Assembly (NCBI GenBank): GCA_002762735.1
Contig: PCVV01000002.1
Span: 1-7,525, forward strand
Direction of reading: 5' to 3'
Length of the DNA: 7,525 nt
Source: Candidatus Pacearchaeota archaeon CG11_big_fil_rev_8_21_14_0_20_30_13
GTDB taxonomy: Archaea; Nanobdellota; Nanobdellia; Pacearchaeales; GW2011-AR1
Shown: positions 1 to 5,039 of the stretch, piece after piece
Numbering within the stretch: position 1 is the first letter of the stretch
How the letters are laid out: each line of letters starts with the position of its first letter
The notes under the pieces: model-generated
Seen by the model: the letters and a program-made list of their open reading frames with translations, nothing else
What the model was told of the DNA's origin: nothing
Database searches by the model: none
Position numbers and translations under genes: made by a program

Positions 1-1
1 A

Positions 2-277
2 TTCTCATTTACCATTGTATTATCCATTGAATTAATTTGGGAAATAACAGAATATTTTGCAGACAACTGGTTTCATTTAATTTTAGCAGGAGTACATATT
101 GCTGGAGAACAAGCATTTAAACCAATAGAAATGGTGTCTTCTTATGAGGATACAATCTATGATATGCTTCTTAATTTTATTGGAGGAACAATCTTTGCAA
201 TAACTGCATTGTTCTTAACCAGAACCAAAAAGAAATTGGCCAAAAATTCTAAAAAAGAGTGTCACCATAAAGTTTAA
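2..277 (+). CDS. C-terminal part of a membrane protein, DUF2238/YjdF-like
   Basis: The frame is open from the window edge to a TAA at 275-277, giving 91 residues of a protein whose N-terminus lies outside. It shows a hydrophobic start with a W-E-I-T-E-Y motif followed by Asp, a loop, then Y-E-D-T-I-Y-D and a last membrane helix (L-N-F-I-G-G-T-I-F-A-I-T-A-L-F-L), ending in a basic tail. The pairing of a W-E-x-x-E helix with a D-T-x-x-D...G-G helix is typical of DUF2238 (YjdF-like) integral membrane proteins, whose biochemical role is not known to me. The basic tail suggests a cytoplasmic C-terminus. Coding status is well supported by composition; the family call is from motif memory and is moderate. 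Its stop codon lies inside the TATA box of the next gene. Confidence 0.75.
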   Translation, partial: FSFTIVLSIELIWEITEYFADNWFHLILAGVHIAGEQAFKPIEMVSSYEDTIYDMLLNFIGGTIFAITALFLTRTKKKLAKNSKKECHHKV

Positions 278-280
278 ATA
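273..280 (+). promoter_or_regulatory. TATA box for the gene at 302
   Basis: TTTAAATA, centred about 25 bases before the ATG at 302. This is the archaeal spacing for a transcript starting at or next to the start codon, and no Shine-Dalgarno site is present. The box overlaps the stop codon of the preceding gene (275-277). Confidence 0.6.
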
Positions 281-301
281 AAACTCTCAAGACAAGACTT
301 T

Positions 302-931
302 ATGAACTTTATTCTAAAAACAGGTTTTGGAATTAAAAAGATAGTTTTGCCATTTGGAAAAAGAAAATTTAATACAATTGACGAAACAGAACTTCCTTCT
401 GGGAAGATCAAAGTAAAAAAAACAAATAACTCTTTTGTAAATAATAATTGGCTTATTGAACAGTATAAGTTCTGTTTTTATGACAAAGAAGGAAACTTGG
501 GAAGCTTTTTGTTAGGAAATCCAGAAGGGAAGAATAATTTCTATGTACAAGAAATGAGGAACCTAAAATCGGATTTACCTTCTAGTTCAGAACCTTTAAG
601 ATTAGTATATGAAAAAGCAAAAACGAGATTATCAAAATATTTTAAAATAAAAAGAAACAAAAAAATTCCTTTTTCATGTGAAAGAAATTTAGTGTATCTT
701 TGGAATCATACTAAAAATTATCTTAAAGAGAGAGGAATTGAAAAGTTGTTAACTCAGGCTGAATACGAGGTAGTCGATACTGCAGAGATTGACTTCAAAC
801 TTGGATGGCAAGATGTGAATAAGGAAAGAAAGATAGAACAATATGTTGGAAATCTCCAGGAAAGAGAGAAAAATTACACTATTTTAGAAAAATTAACCGG
901 AACCATTTATTTAGAACGTCCCTTAAAATAA
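302..931 (+). CDS. Hypothetical soluble protein, 209 aa
   Basis: I do not recognise this protein. It is rich in Lys, Asn and Glu with no signal peptide or membrane segment. The first ~25 residues are basic with a Gly-Phe-Gly-Ile turn. Residues ~45-90 look beta-rich (NNWLIEQYKFCFYDKEGNLG), followed by a basic helical stretch (EKAKTRLSKYFKIKRNKK). The C-terminal half is a charged helical region with one Trp-rich spot (YLWNHTKNYLKERG) and an acidic patch (EYEVVDTAEIDFKLGW). The high positive charge would fit nucleic-acid or membrane-surface contact, but no catalytic motif is visible. The start is set by a TATA box 25 bases upstream (leaderless). The gene lies between two membrane-protein genes and has its own promoter, so co-function with them is not implied. 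Confidence 0.8.
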   Translation: MNFILKTGFGIKKIVLPFGKRKFNTIDETELPSGKIKVKKTNNSFVNNNWLIEQYKFCFYDKEGNLGSFLLGNPEGKNNFYVQEMRNLKSDLPSSSEPLRLVYEKAKTRLSKYFKIKRNKKIPFSCERNLVYLWNHTKNYLKERGIEKLLTQAEYEVVDTAEIDFKLGWQDVNKERKIEQYVGNLQEREKNYTILEKLTGTIYLERPLK

Positions 932-941
932 AAAAGCAAGA

Positions 942-949
942 TTTATATG
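942..949 (+). promoter_or_regulatory. TATA box for the DedA-like gene
   Basis: TTTATATG preceded by a purine-rich AAGCAAGA element that can serve as a BRE. The centre is about 28 bases before the ATG at 974, implying a leaderless or nearly leaderless mRNA. Confidence 0.55.
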
Positions 950-973
950 GTTTCATCTTCTTTTTAAAAAAGA

Positions 974-1570
974 ATGGCCTTATTAGATTATGAATTAATG
1001 TCCAGTTTCTCTCCCTTGTGGTACGCTCTTCTTGGAGGATTTTTTGGAGATTCATTTATGATTTTCGTGGGATTCCTTTATGCCCAAGGAGAAATTTCCT
1101 TTTTTGAACCAATCATTTTTACATTTATAGGCCTAATAATCGCCGATTGCCTTTTTTATTTCATAGGGACCAGTAAATATTTTGAAGAGATAAAAAACAC
1201 TAAGATCGGTGGGAAAATTTTAAGAAAAACAAATTCAACAATAAATTTTTTAACGGGAAACAATCTTATAGTTGCATTATTTTATTGCAAGTTTATTACC
1301 GGAGCAAAATTTATTATTAATATATATCTTGGAGAAAAAGGGGTTCCCTTCGGAAAATATTTCAATTTAAATCTTTTAATGGCACTTTTTTGGACAGTTG
1401 TTTCTTGGGGAGCAGGATATTTAAGTGGCAAAGGATTCAAATGGATATTGGACTATTTTGAAAGCTTAACAATTGCATCATTTTTTATAATAATCGTTGT
1501 TGGAATTGCTTTTAATTATTCAAAAAAATTAAAGAAACACTTTGACAGTAAATATTCTAAAAAGAGATAA
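974..1570 (+). CDS. DedA-family (SNARE-associated/VTT domain) membrane protein, divergent
   Basis: A 198-residue integral membrane protein, the usual DedA length. Residues ~15-65 follow the DedA pattern (LLGGFFGDSFMIFVGFLYAQGE, then FIGLIIADCLFYFIG). The family's re-entrant block is recognisable at 101-152: ALFYCKFITGAK, a Gly at 120, F-G-K-Y-F, then W140 and WGAGYLSG. A last helix at ~165-182 leads to a basic cytoplasmic tail. In well-known DedA proteins this block reads R-F-x-P-G-x-R, and the arginines are important for the proton-coupled lipid-carrier (undecaprenyl phosphate) flippase activity assigned to some members. Here both are Lys (K106, K112) and the Pro is Thr, so substrate and mechanism may differ. 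The likely role is lipid or polyprenyl-phosphate transbilayer movement or membrane homeostasis, by family only. It converges with the next gene, with one base between the two stop codons. Confidence 0.8.
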   Translation: MALLDYELMSSFSPLWYALLGGFFGDSFMIFVGFLYAQGEISFFEPIIFTFIGLIIADCLFYFIGTSKYFEEIKNTKIGGKILRKTNSTINFLTGNNLIVALFYCKFITGAKFIINIYLGEKGVPFGKYFNLNLLMALFWTVVSWGAGYLSGKGFKWILDYFESLTIASFFIIIVVGIAFNYSKKLKKHFDSKYSKKR

Positions 1571-1571
1571 T

Positions 1572-1823
1572 CTATTTTTTAAATTTCATGACTTTGAATT
1601 CTTTGAAAAGATGCTTCTTCTTTTCAATTTCTTTTGCTAAAATTTCAAACTCTTTTGGAGCAAGTTCAATCATTCCAGAACTATTCTTTCCCCTAAAACA
1701 AATTGCAATAGATTCATCATTTGGATTAAGAAAATCCTCATTTATGAGAATCTCTTTTAAAGATCCAGAACTTTCTAATCTTACAATTCCATCCTCATTT
1801 TGCTTTTTTACTTTTACTTTCAT
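1572..1823 (-). CDS. Small hypothetical protein, 83 aa
   Basis: Not recognised. It is a charged, soluble protein beginning MKVKVKKQNEDG, with alternating strands (VRLESS, SIAICFRGKNSSGMIEL) and a C-terminal Lys-rich helix (APKEFEILAKEIEKKKHLFKEF) ending in FKK. A longer reading starts at an ATG five codons upstream (1838), but a TATA box at 1844-1851 lies only about 10 bases before that ATG and 24-25 bases before the ATG at 1823. The promoter therefore decides for 1823 and a leaderless mRNA. The opposite strand also has an open frame here, but its translation lacks protein-like character. The gene ends one base from the DedA-like gene on the other strand. Confidence 0.72.
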   Translation of the reverse strand: MKVKVKKQNEDGIVRLESSGSLKEILINEDFLNPNDESIAICFRGKNSSGMIELAPKEFEILAKEIEKKKHLFKEFKVMKFKK

Positions 1824-1843
1824 ATCCAGACAAAACAAATGTA

Positions 1844-1851
1844 ATTTATAA
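1844..1851 (-). promoter_or_regulatory. TATA box for the small gene ending at 1572
   Basis: On the minus strand this reads TTATAAAT, centred 24-25 bases before the ATG at 1823. It rules out the upstream in-frame ATG at 1838, which would fall outside the expected transcript. Confidence 0.6.
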
Positions 1852-1900
1852 GAATATAGAAGTTACAAAATAACTTTAGTAAGGGTTAATAGAATAAATT

Positions 1901-2620
1901 TTAAATTTCTTCTTGAACATTCGAAGCTAAGGAATACCACCAAGGTTTCTCAAAATTTTTAATTTCTCCATTTTCTGAATTTATAACTGCTTTCAACTTC
2001 GCAGTGACCTTGAATAAACCCAAAATCTTAACTAATTTATCGCTTTCAGCTTCATAAACAACGCTTGAATTAGCTCCTTCACCAACTTCTTTTAGAACAA
2101 CAGTAATATTCTTATTTTCAAAAACATCAATTGCAGTTTGTGAAGCAACATTGGGCAGAACTTTTATTTCTTTTTCCATTCCATTTGATAAATCAACCCT
2201 TAATCTGCTTTCATTCCCCTTGTTCTCAACACTAATTTTAAACTTAGAAGAAATTGTATATCCGTTAAAATTAAATTCATGCTCATTTTCCTGAACTTCT
2301 CCATTTTTCATTTTAACTTTTGTCCTAGTTTCAATCTCATACTTTTTCCCATCTTCACCTATAAATTGATAATGTGTTTGATTTTCAAATTCGGATTGAT
2401 TATCTTCTATCTGCATTTCATTCCTTTCCATCTCCCTATCTTGGTCTTGAGAATCAATTTCTAGAGAAGAGTTCAATTCAACTTCTTCAGAGTCATTTAT
2501 TCCTTCTTGATTATCATCATTTGATCCAGTACCATTCTTGTCTTCGTTATCTGCATAAGCAAATCCTATGATACTAAAAAGCAAAATAACTGATATGAAT
2601 AAAACACCTAATTTTTTCAT
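1901..2620 (-). CDS. Secreted protein with acidic N-terminal half and archaeal PWW-type C-terminal domain
   Basis: 239 residues. Residues 1-23 are a classical signal peptide (MKK, hydrophobic core, cleavage after A-Y-A). Residues 24-80 are a low-complexity Asp/Glu/Asn/Gln/Ser segment, probably disordered. The remainder is a beta-rich domain: Y-E-I-E-T-R repeats, then L-P-N-V-A-S-Q-T-A, T-V-V-L-K-E-V-G-E-G, V-Y-E-A-E, a K-I-L-G-L-F-K-V-T-A-K-L block, and a closing NSENGEIKNFEKPWWYSLAS. I associate this closing pattern (MPxVAS...KEVG...G-E-I...KPWW..LA) with repeated secreted proteins of DPANN and other archaea; the function is unknown and PepSY-like inhibition is only a guess. At least eight N-x-S/T sequons suggest N-glycosylation. 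There is no C-terminal anchor, so it is probably released or loosely wall-bound. The start is fixed by a TATA box about 26 bases upstream. Confidence 0.85.
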   Translation of the reverse strand: MKKLGVLFISVILLFSIIGFAYADNEDKNGTGSNDDNQEGINDSEEVELNSSLEIDSQDQDREMERNEMQIEDNQSEFENQTHYQFIGEDGKKYEIETRTKVKMKNGEVQENEHEFNFNGYTISSKFKISVENKGNESRLRVDLSNGMEKEIKVLPNVASQTAIDVFENKNITVVLKEVGEGANSSVVYEAESDKLVKILGLFKVTAKLKAVINSENGEIKNFEKPWWYSLASNVQEEI

Positions 2621-2642
2621 ATTTTCTAAAAAGATTACAACC

Positions 2643-2650
2643 TTATAAAA
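2643..2650 (-). promoter_or_regulatory. TATA box for the secreted protein
   Basis: On the minus strand this reads TTTTATAA, centred 26-27 bases before the ATG at 2620 and implying a leaderless mRNA. It sits in the 164-base divergent spacer shared with the RRM gene, which otherwise holds A/T-rich sequence and the RRM promoter. Confidence 0.6.
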
Positions 2651-2711
2651 TTATCTCAAAAACAGAAATCAAATAAAAAAAATTTTAGAAAAATAAGATA
2701 AAATTCCTACC

Positions 2712-2719
2712 TTAAAATA
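2712..2719 (+). promoter_or_regulatory. Candidate TATA box for the RRM gene
   Basis: TTAAAATA followed by AATAC. The expected transcript start is near 2742, giving a leader of about 40 nt. A second weaker AT-rich element (GTTAAAAAG, 2730-2738) would give a leader of about 24 nt. Either leader contains the Shine-Dalgarno site at 2771-2776. Confidence 0.45.
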
Positions 2720-2770
2720 AATACAAAGCGTTAAAAAGCCTCTAAAATTTGTTAAATGATGTTAGGACAA

Positions 2771-2776
2771 GGGAGG
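2771..2776 (+). promoter_or_regulatory. Shine-Dalgarno site of the RRM gene, inside a direct repeat
   Basis: GGGAGG, eight bases before the ATG at 2785, is a strong match to the archaeal anti-SD CCUCC and the only clear one in the window. It decides the start against an in-frame TTG 12 codons upstream. It lies between and within two copies of AGGACAAG (2764-2771 and 2774-2781), spaced 10 bases apart, which could be a binding site that gates translation. Confidence 0.65.
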
Positions 2777-2784
2777 ACAAGACA

Positions 2785-3090
2785 ATGAAATTATACGTAG
2801 GAAACCTACCTTTTAGTGTGACTGAAGAAGCTTTGAAAAAAGTATTTTCAGAATTCGGAGAAGTTGAAGAAGCAAATGTTATTGTGGACAAATTCTCTAG
2901 AAGATCTAAAGGATTTGGATTCGTGACTTTTTCAAATGATGAATCTGCAAAGAAAGCAATCGATGCTTTGAACGAGAAAGATTTTGAAGGAAGAAATTTG
3001 AAAGTATCCGAAGCAAAGCCAATGGATGAATCAGAAAGACCTAGAAGACCGCCAAGAAGAGATTTCGACCAAAGACCAAGAAGATATTAA
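2785..3090 (+). CDS. RRM-domain RNA-binding protein, single RRM with Arg-rich tail
   Basis: A 101-residue protein. A single RNA recognition motif spans 1-78: RNP2 LYVGNL at 3-8 (Tyr4 on strand 1), helix EEALKKVFSEFG, RNP1 KGFGFVTF at 42-49 (Phe44 and Phe46 as stacking residues), helix DESAKKAIDALN and the final strand NLKVSEAK. Residues 79-101 form a short Arg/Pro tail (ERPRRPPRRD...RPRRY). The layout matches the small cold-responsive Rbp proteins of cyanobacteria and other bacteria; RRM proteins are uncommon in most archaea. The expected role is binding single-stranded RNA in the cytoplasm, aiding folding, stability or translation. It converges with a DEAD-box helicase gene, a natural functional partner. 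Unlike its leaderless neighbours it has a leader with a Shine-Dalgarno site. The start at 2785 is favoured over TTG 2749 because the RRM begins immediately and the spacing is right. Confidence 0.93.
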   Translation: MKLYVGNLPFSVTEEALKKVFSEFGEVEEANVIVDKFSRRSKGFGFVTFSNDESAKKAIDALNEKDFEGRNLKVSEAKPMDESERPRRPPRRDFDQRPRRY

Positions 3091-3177
3091 ATTATCTTAA
3101 TAATCATTATATTTTTTATTTTACTTTTGTAGTTTATTTTTTGAATGTACCAACAAAAAGTTGGTTTAAAAAGAATT
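3091..3177. terminator. Bidirectional termination region between RRM and helicase genes
   Basis: The 87-base convergent spacer carries several T-runs on the plus strand (within 3110-3142) that fit archaeal oligo-T termination of the RRM gene. A hairpin (ACCAAC, AAAAA loop, GTTGGT, 3149-3165) and minus-strand T5 runs at 3155-3159 and near 3170 sit just after the helicase stop. No gene is seen. Confidence 0.5.
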
Positions 3178-4485
3178 TTATCTGTATCTACTAGAACTTC
3201 TAGAATTACTTCTACCTTGAGAGCTACTTCTTCTTGAAGTTGGACCTCGACTGTGTGAAGCTCTAGATGAACTTCTTCCTCCACTCTCTCTTCTTAATGA
3301 ACTACCAAACTGTTTTCTTCCGGGACTTCTACTAAACCGACCACTACTTTTTCCTGAATCAGTTTTTATTCTAACCGTTTCAATTTCGGGCAATTCTTCA
3401 GGAACAATCATAATCTCTTTTGATTTCATCAAATTTCCAAAATTTTCATAATCTCTACTAGCAAGAATTGTAATTGCTTTCCCTTCTTTTCCTGCTCTTG
3501 CAGTTCTTCCAATTCTATGAACATAATCTTTAGCTTCAGCAGGAGTATCGTAATTGTAAACGTGACTTACTCCTTTGATGTCCAATCCTCTAGCTGCAAC
3601 ATCAGTACAAATCAAAACTCCAAAGCCCTTGCTGTGAAATTCCTCAAGAACTCTTATTCTCTTTTTTTGTTCAATTCCCCCATGAATTGCTTTTGCATGA
3701 ATTCCTGCCCTACTTAAATTTTCAGCAACAAAATCAACATTTCTTCGAGTATTACAAAAAACCATTACCAGATCGGCATTTTCTTTTTTCAACAAAGTAA
3801 CTAATAAAGAAAATTTTTGATGATCAGGAACATCATAATAAACTTGCGTTAATTTTGAAGAATCAACATAAGATTTTAAAGAGATTTCGACAGGGTGAAT
3901 AGTATATTTTTTTGCAAGGTAATCAATACTCTGAGAGATTGTAGCAGAGAACAGCATAGTTTGTCTCTTGGAAGGGCACTCTTTGATTATTTTTTCAACA
4001 TCTCTACTGAAACCCATATCAAACATTCTGTCAACTTCATCAAGAACAAGGAATTTGACCTCACTTAATTTTAGAGTTCTCCTATTTAAATGATCTATAA
4101 TTCTTCCAGGAGTTCCTACAAGAATATCCGTTGAAGGAATCTTTCTAATCTGAGATTCGATATTTACTCCCCCATAAATTGCTAACACATTCAATTTTTT
4201 ATTTTTCCCAAAGTTTCTTATTGAAGTTGCAACTTGTTCTGCGAGTTCTCTTGTAGGAGTCAAAATTAATGCTTGAATTTCTTTACTTGGTTTTAAGTTT
4301 TCAATTATTGCAGATGCAAATGCCAAAGTTTTTCCGCTTCCAGTCTCAGAACCGCCGATGATATCTTTTCCAGCTAATGCTAAAGGTATTGCTTTCTCCT
4401 GGATCTCGGATGGTTCCTTGAATCCAAGTTGTTTCAACACGTCCGTTAATTCTTTACTTAATCCTAACTTAGTAAACTTTTCCAT
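3178..4485 (-). CDS. DEAD-box ATP-dependent RNA helicase with Ser/Arg-rich tail
   Basis: 435 residues with the complete DEAD-box core. Motifs are: Q motif (Phe4, Gln29), motif I SETGSGKT 46-53, Ia PTREL 77-81, GG 105-106, Ib TPGR 125-128, II D-E-V-D 149-152, III SAT 180-182, IV VFCNTR 242-247, V TDVAARGLD 294-302 and VI HRIGRTARAG 323-332. It should unwind short RNA duplexes and remodel RNPs using ATP in the cytoplasm; the closest functional types are bacterial RhlE/CshA and archaeal DeaD. Two signature positions deviate: motif II has Val for Ala, and motif I starts Ser-Glu rather than Ala-Gln. Residues 379-435 form a tail in which 35 of 57 residues are Ser or Arg, with about eleven RS/SR dipeptides; bacterial tails are more often RG- or Lys-rich. 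The gene converges with the RRM gene, and its probable promoter at 4622-4629 implies a leader of about 115 nt with alternative stems and two short ORFs. Confidence 0.96.
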   Translation of the reverse strand: MEKFTKLGLSKELTDVLKQLGFKEPSEIQEKAIPLALAGKDIIGGSETGSGKTLAFASAIIENLKPSKEIQALILTPTRELAEQVATSIRNFGKNKKLNVLAIYGGVNIESQIRKIPSTDILVGTPGRIIDHLNRRTLKLSEVKFLVLDEVDRMFDMGFSRDVEKIIKECPSKRQTMLFSATISQSIDYLAKKYTIHPVEISLKSYVDSSKLTQVYYDVPDHQKFSLLVTLLKKENADLVMVFCNTRRNVDFVAENLSRAGIHAKAIHGGIEQKKRIRVLEEFHSKGFGVLICTDVAARGLDIKGVSHVYNYDTPAEAKDYVHRIGRTARAGKEGKAITILASRDYENFGNLMKSKEIMIVPEELPEIETVRIKTDSGKSSGRFSRSPGRKQFGSSLRRESGGRSSSRASHSRGPTSRRSSSQGRSNSRSSSRYR

Positions 4486-4486
4486 T

Positions 4487-4564
4487 TTACTTTTTGGTCA
4501 ATAAATGACACTTAACAAAAAAATCTTCAAGAAATATTTCTTGAGCGTAAGTCGTTCGAAACAT
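4487..4564 (-). CDS. Candidate 25-residue leader ORF directly before the helicase
   Basis: On the minus strand an ATG at 4562-4564 opens a 25-codon frame beginning MFRTTYAQEIF and ending ...LLTKK. Its TAA (4487-4489) is one base from the helicase ATG. The frame is not that of the helicase. It contains the 18-base palindrome. The peptide is not recognised and no Shine-Dalgarno site precedes it; a preceding 7-codon ORF ends two bases upstream. The head-to-tail spacing suggests translational coupling or re-initiation, but an ORF this short can occur by chance in such sequence. Confidence 0.35.
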   Translation of the reverse strand: MFRTTYAQEIFLEDFFVKCHLLTKK

Positions 4565-4584
4565 TTTTACTGCTCAAGACTTAC
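4527..4584 (-). promoter_or_regulatory. Alternative stem-loops in the helicase leader
   Basis: Three overlapping pairings are visible. (1) A perfect 18-base palindrome, TCAAGAAATATTTCTTGA, at 4527-4544. (2) CTTGAGC (4540-4546) plus GTAA (4547-4550) against TTAC (4567-4570), one bulged T, and GCTCAAG (4572-4578): 11 pairs. (3) GTAAGTC (4547-4553) against GACTTAC (4578-4584). Pairing 2 excludes both 1 and 3, while 1 and 3 are compatible. This is the arrangement of a two-state RNA switch. The pairing is seen directly; regulation is inferred. Confidence 0.5.
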
Positions 4585-4590
4585 TAACAT
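4567..4590 (-). CDS. Candidate 7-residue leader peptide ORF
   Basis: ATG at 4588-4590, about 10 nt into the predicted helicase transcript, opens MLVSLEQ and stops at TAA 4567-4569, two bases before the next leader ORF. Its codons lie exactly over the 5' arms of the two competing stems, so a ribosome here would affect folding. It has low statistical weight alone because of its length. Confidence 0.22.
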   Translation of the reverse strand: MLVSLEQ

Positions 4591-4621
4591 GTTTGTTACA
4601 TAAGAATTATCAAAATGACAG

Positions 4622-4629
4622 TTTATAAA
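4622..4629 (-). promoter_or_regulatory. TATA box, probable helicase promoter
   Basis: TTTATAAA, identical on both strands. On the minus strand it is preceded by AACCAA, a possible BRE. Transcription would start near 4600, giving the helicase a leader of about 115 nt. No other minus-strand gene starts here, and on + there is no gene for it to serve. A weak alternative near the helicase ATG (GTTAAGTG, about 4509-4516) could give a leaderless transcript. Confidence 0.5.
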
Positions 4630-4651
4630 TTGGTTGGTTAAGAATTTCACC

Positions 4652-4897
4652 CTAATCAAACCACCCTAGCTTCTCTTTTCGAGACAATTGCTTTATCTCA
4701 TATTCGCATTTACATGCTTCGGATTTATCCTTACATTCTTTAGTTCTAAGAAGTTCTTTGAATCCTTTTTTGTAAACATACTTACTACCTTTTCCAGTAG
4801 CGTGTGCTTTCATTCTCGCCTCAACATCATTAGTCACACCAGTATAAAATGAACCATCCTGACATTCAAGAAGATAAACAAACCCCTTCTTTTCCAT
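4652..4897 (-). CDS. GIY-YIG domain nuclease-like protein (YhbQ/UPF0213 type)
   Basis: An 81-residue single-domain protein, the usual size for stand-alone GIY-YIG proteins. The first motif is F-V-Y-L-L-E-C (Tyr8), the second Y-T-G at 18-20 in the block DGSFYTGVTND, followed by Arg28, His32, G-K-G-S-K-Y and the helix SEACKCEYEIKQLSRKEK, where Glu65 is the expected metal-binding residue. All positions expected of an active nuclease fold appear present. Relatives of this type are linked to DNA repair or RNA processing without a settled substrate. The start is supported by a minus-strand TATA box (CTATAAAG, 4918-4925), 24-25 bases upstream. It ends 167 bases before the helicase start on the same strand, but the helicase has its own promoter. 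Confidence 0.92.
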   Translation of the reverse strand: MEKKGFVYLLECQDGSFYTGVTNDVEARMKAHATGKGSKYVYKKGFKELLRTKECKDKSEACKCEYEIKQLSRKEKLGWFD

Positions 4898-4917
4898 CCC
4901 AAAAGAAACAATTTATT

Positions 4918-4925
4918 CTTTATAG
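4918..4925 (-). promoter_or_regulatory. TATA box for the GIY-YIG gene
   Basis: On the minus strand this reads CTATAAAG, with its centre 24-25 bases before the ATG at 4897 and consistent with a leaderless mRNA. Confidence 0.55.
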
Positions 4926-5002
4926 AAGTTAACTAAAGATCCCCTCAAATATTTAATCAAATTCTTTTTCTCAAAAGATCGTTAAAAATCTAAAATCATT
5001 GT

Positions 5003-5019
5003 GACATATGTCTATATAC
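5003..5019 (+). promoter_or_regulatory. TATA box with abutting palindrome, DUF1328 gene
   Basis: CTATATAC (5012-5019) is centred 24-25 bases before the ATG at 5040, implying a leaderless mRNA. Directly upstream and sharing one base is a perfect 10-base palindrome, GACATATGTC (5003-5012), in the BRE position. It may be an operator or a chance AT-rich palindrome. Confidence 0.55.
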
Positions 5020-5039
5020 TTGAGATTACTTGATTTTTC

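Noticed and set aside
1588..1851. Plus-strand open frame of 87 codons opposite the small minus gene
   Set aside because: It is Ser/Phe-rich without protein-like blocks, and the minus frame has a TATA box at the right distance from its ATG at 1823.
2749..2784. Upstream TTG start adding 12 residues to the RRM protein
   Set aside because: The Shine-Dalgarno site at 2771-2776 would then lie inside the coding region, while its spacing to ATG 2785 is ideal and the RRM begins there.
3087..3284. Minus-strand frame of 65 codons at the helicase end
   Set aside because: It lies over the Ser/Arg tail codons in another frame; its Val/Glu/Leu repetition is the shadow of the AGA/TCT-rich tail.
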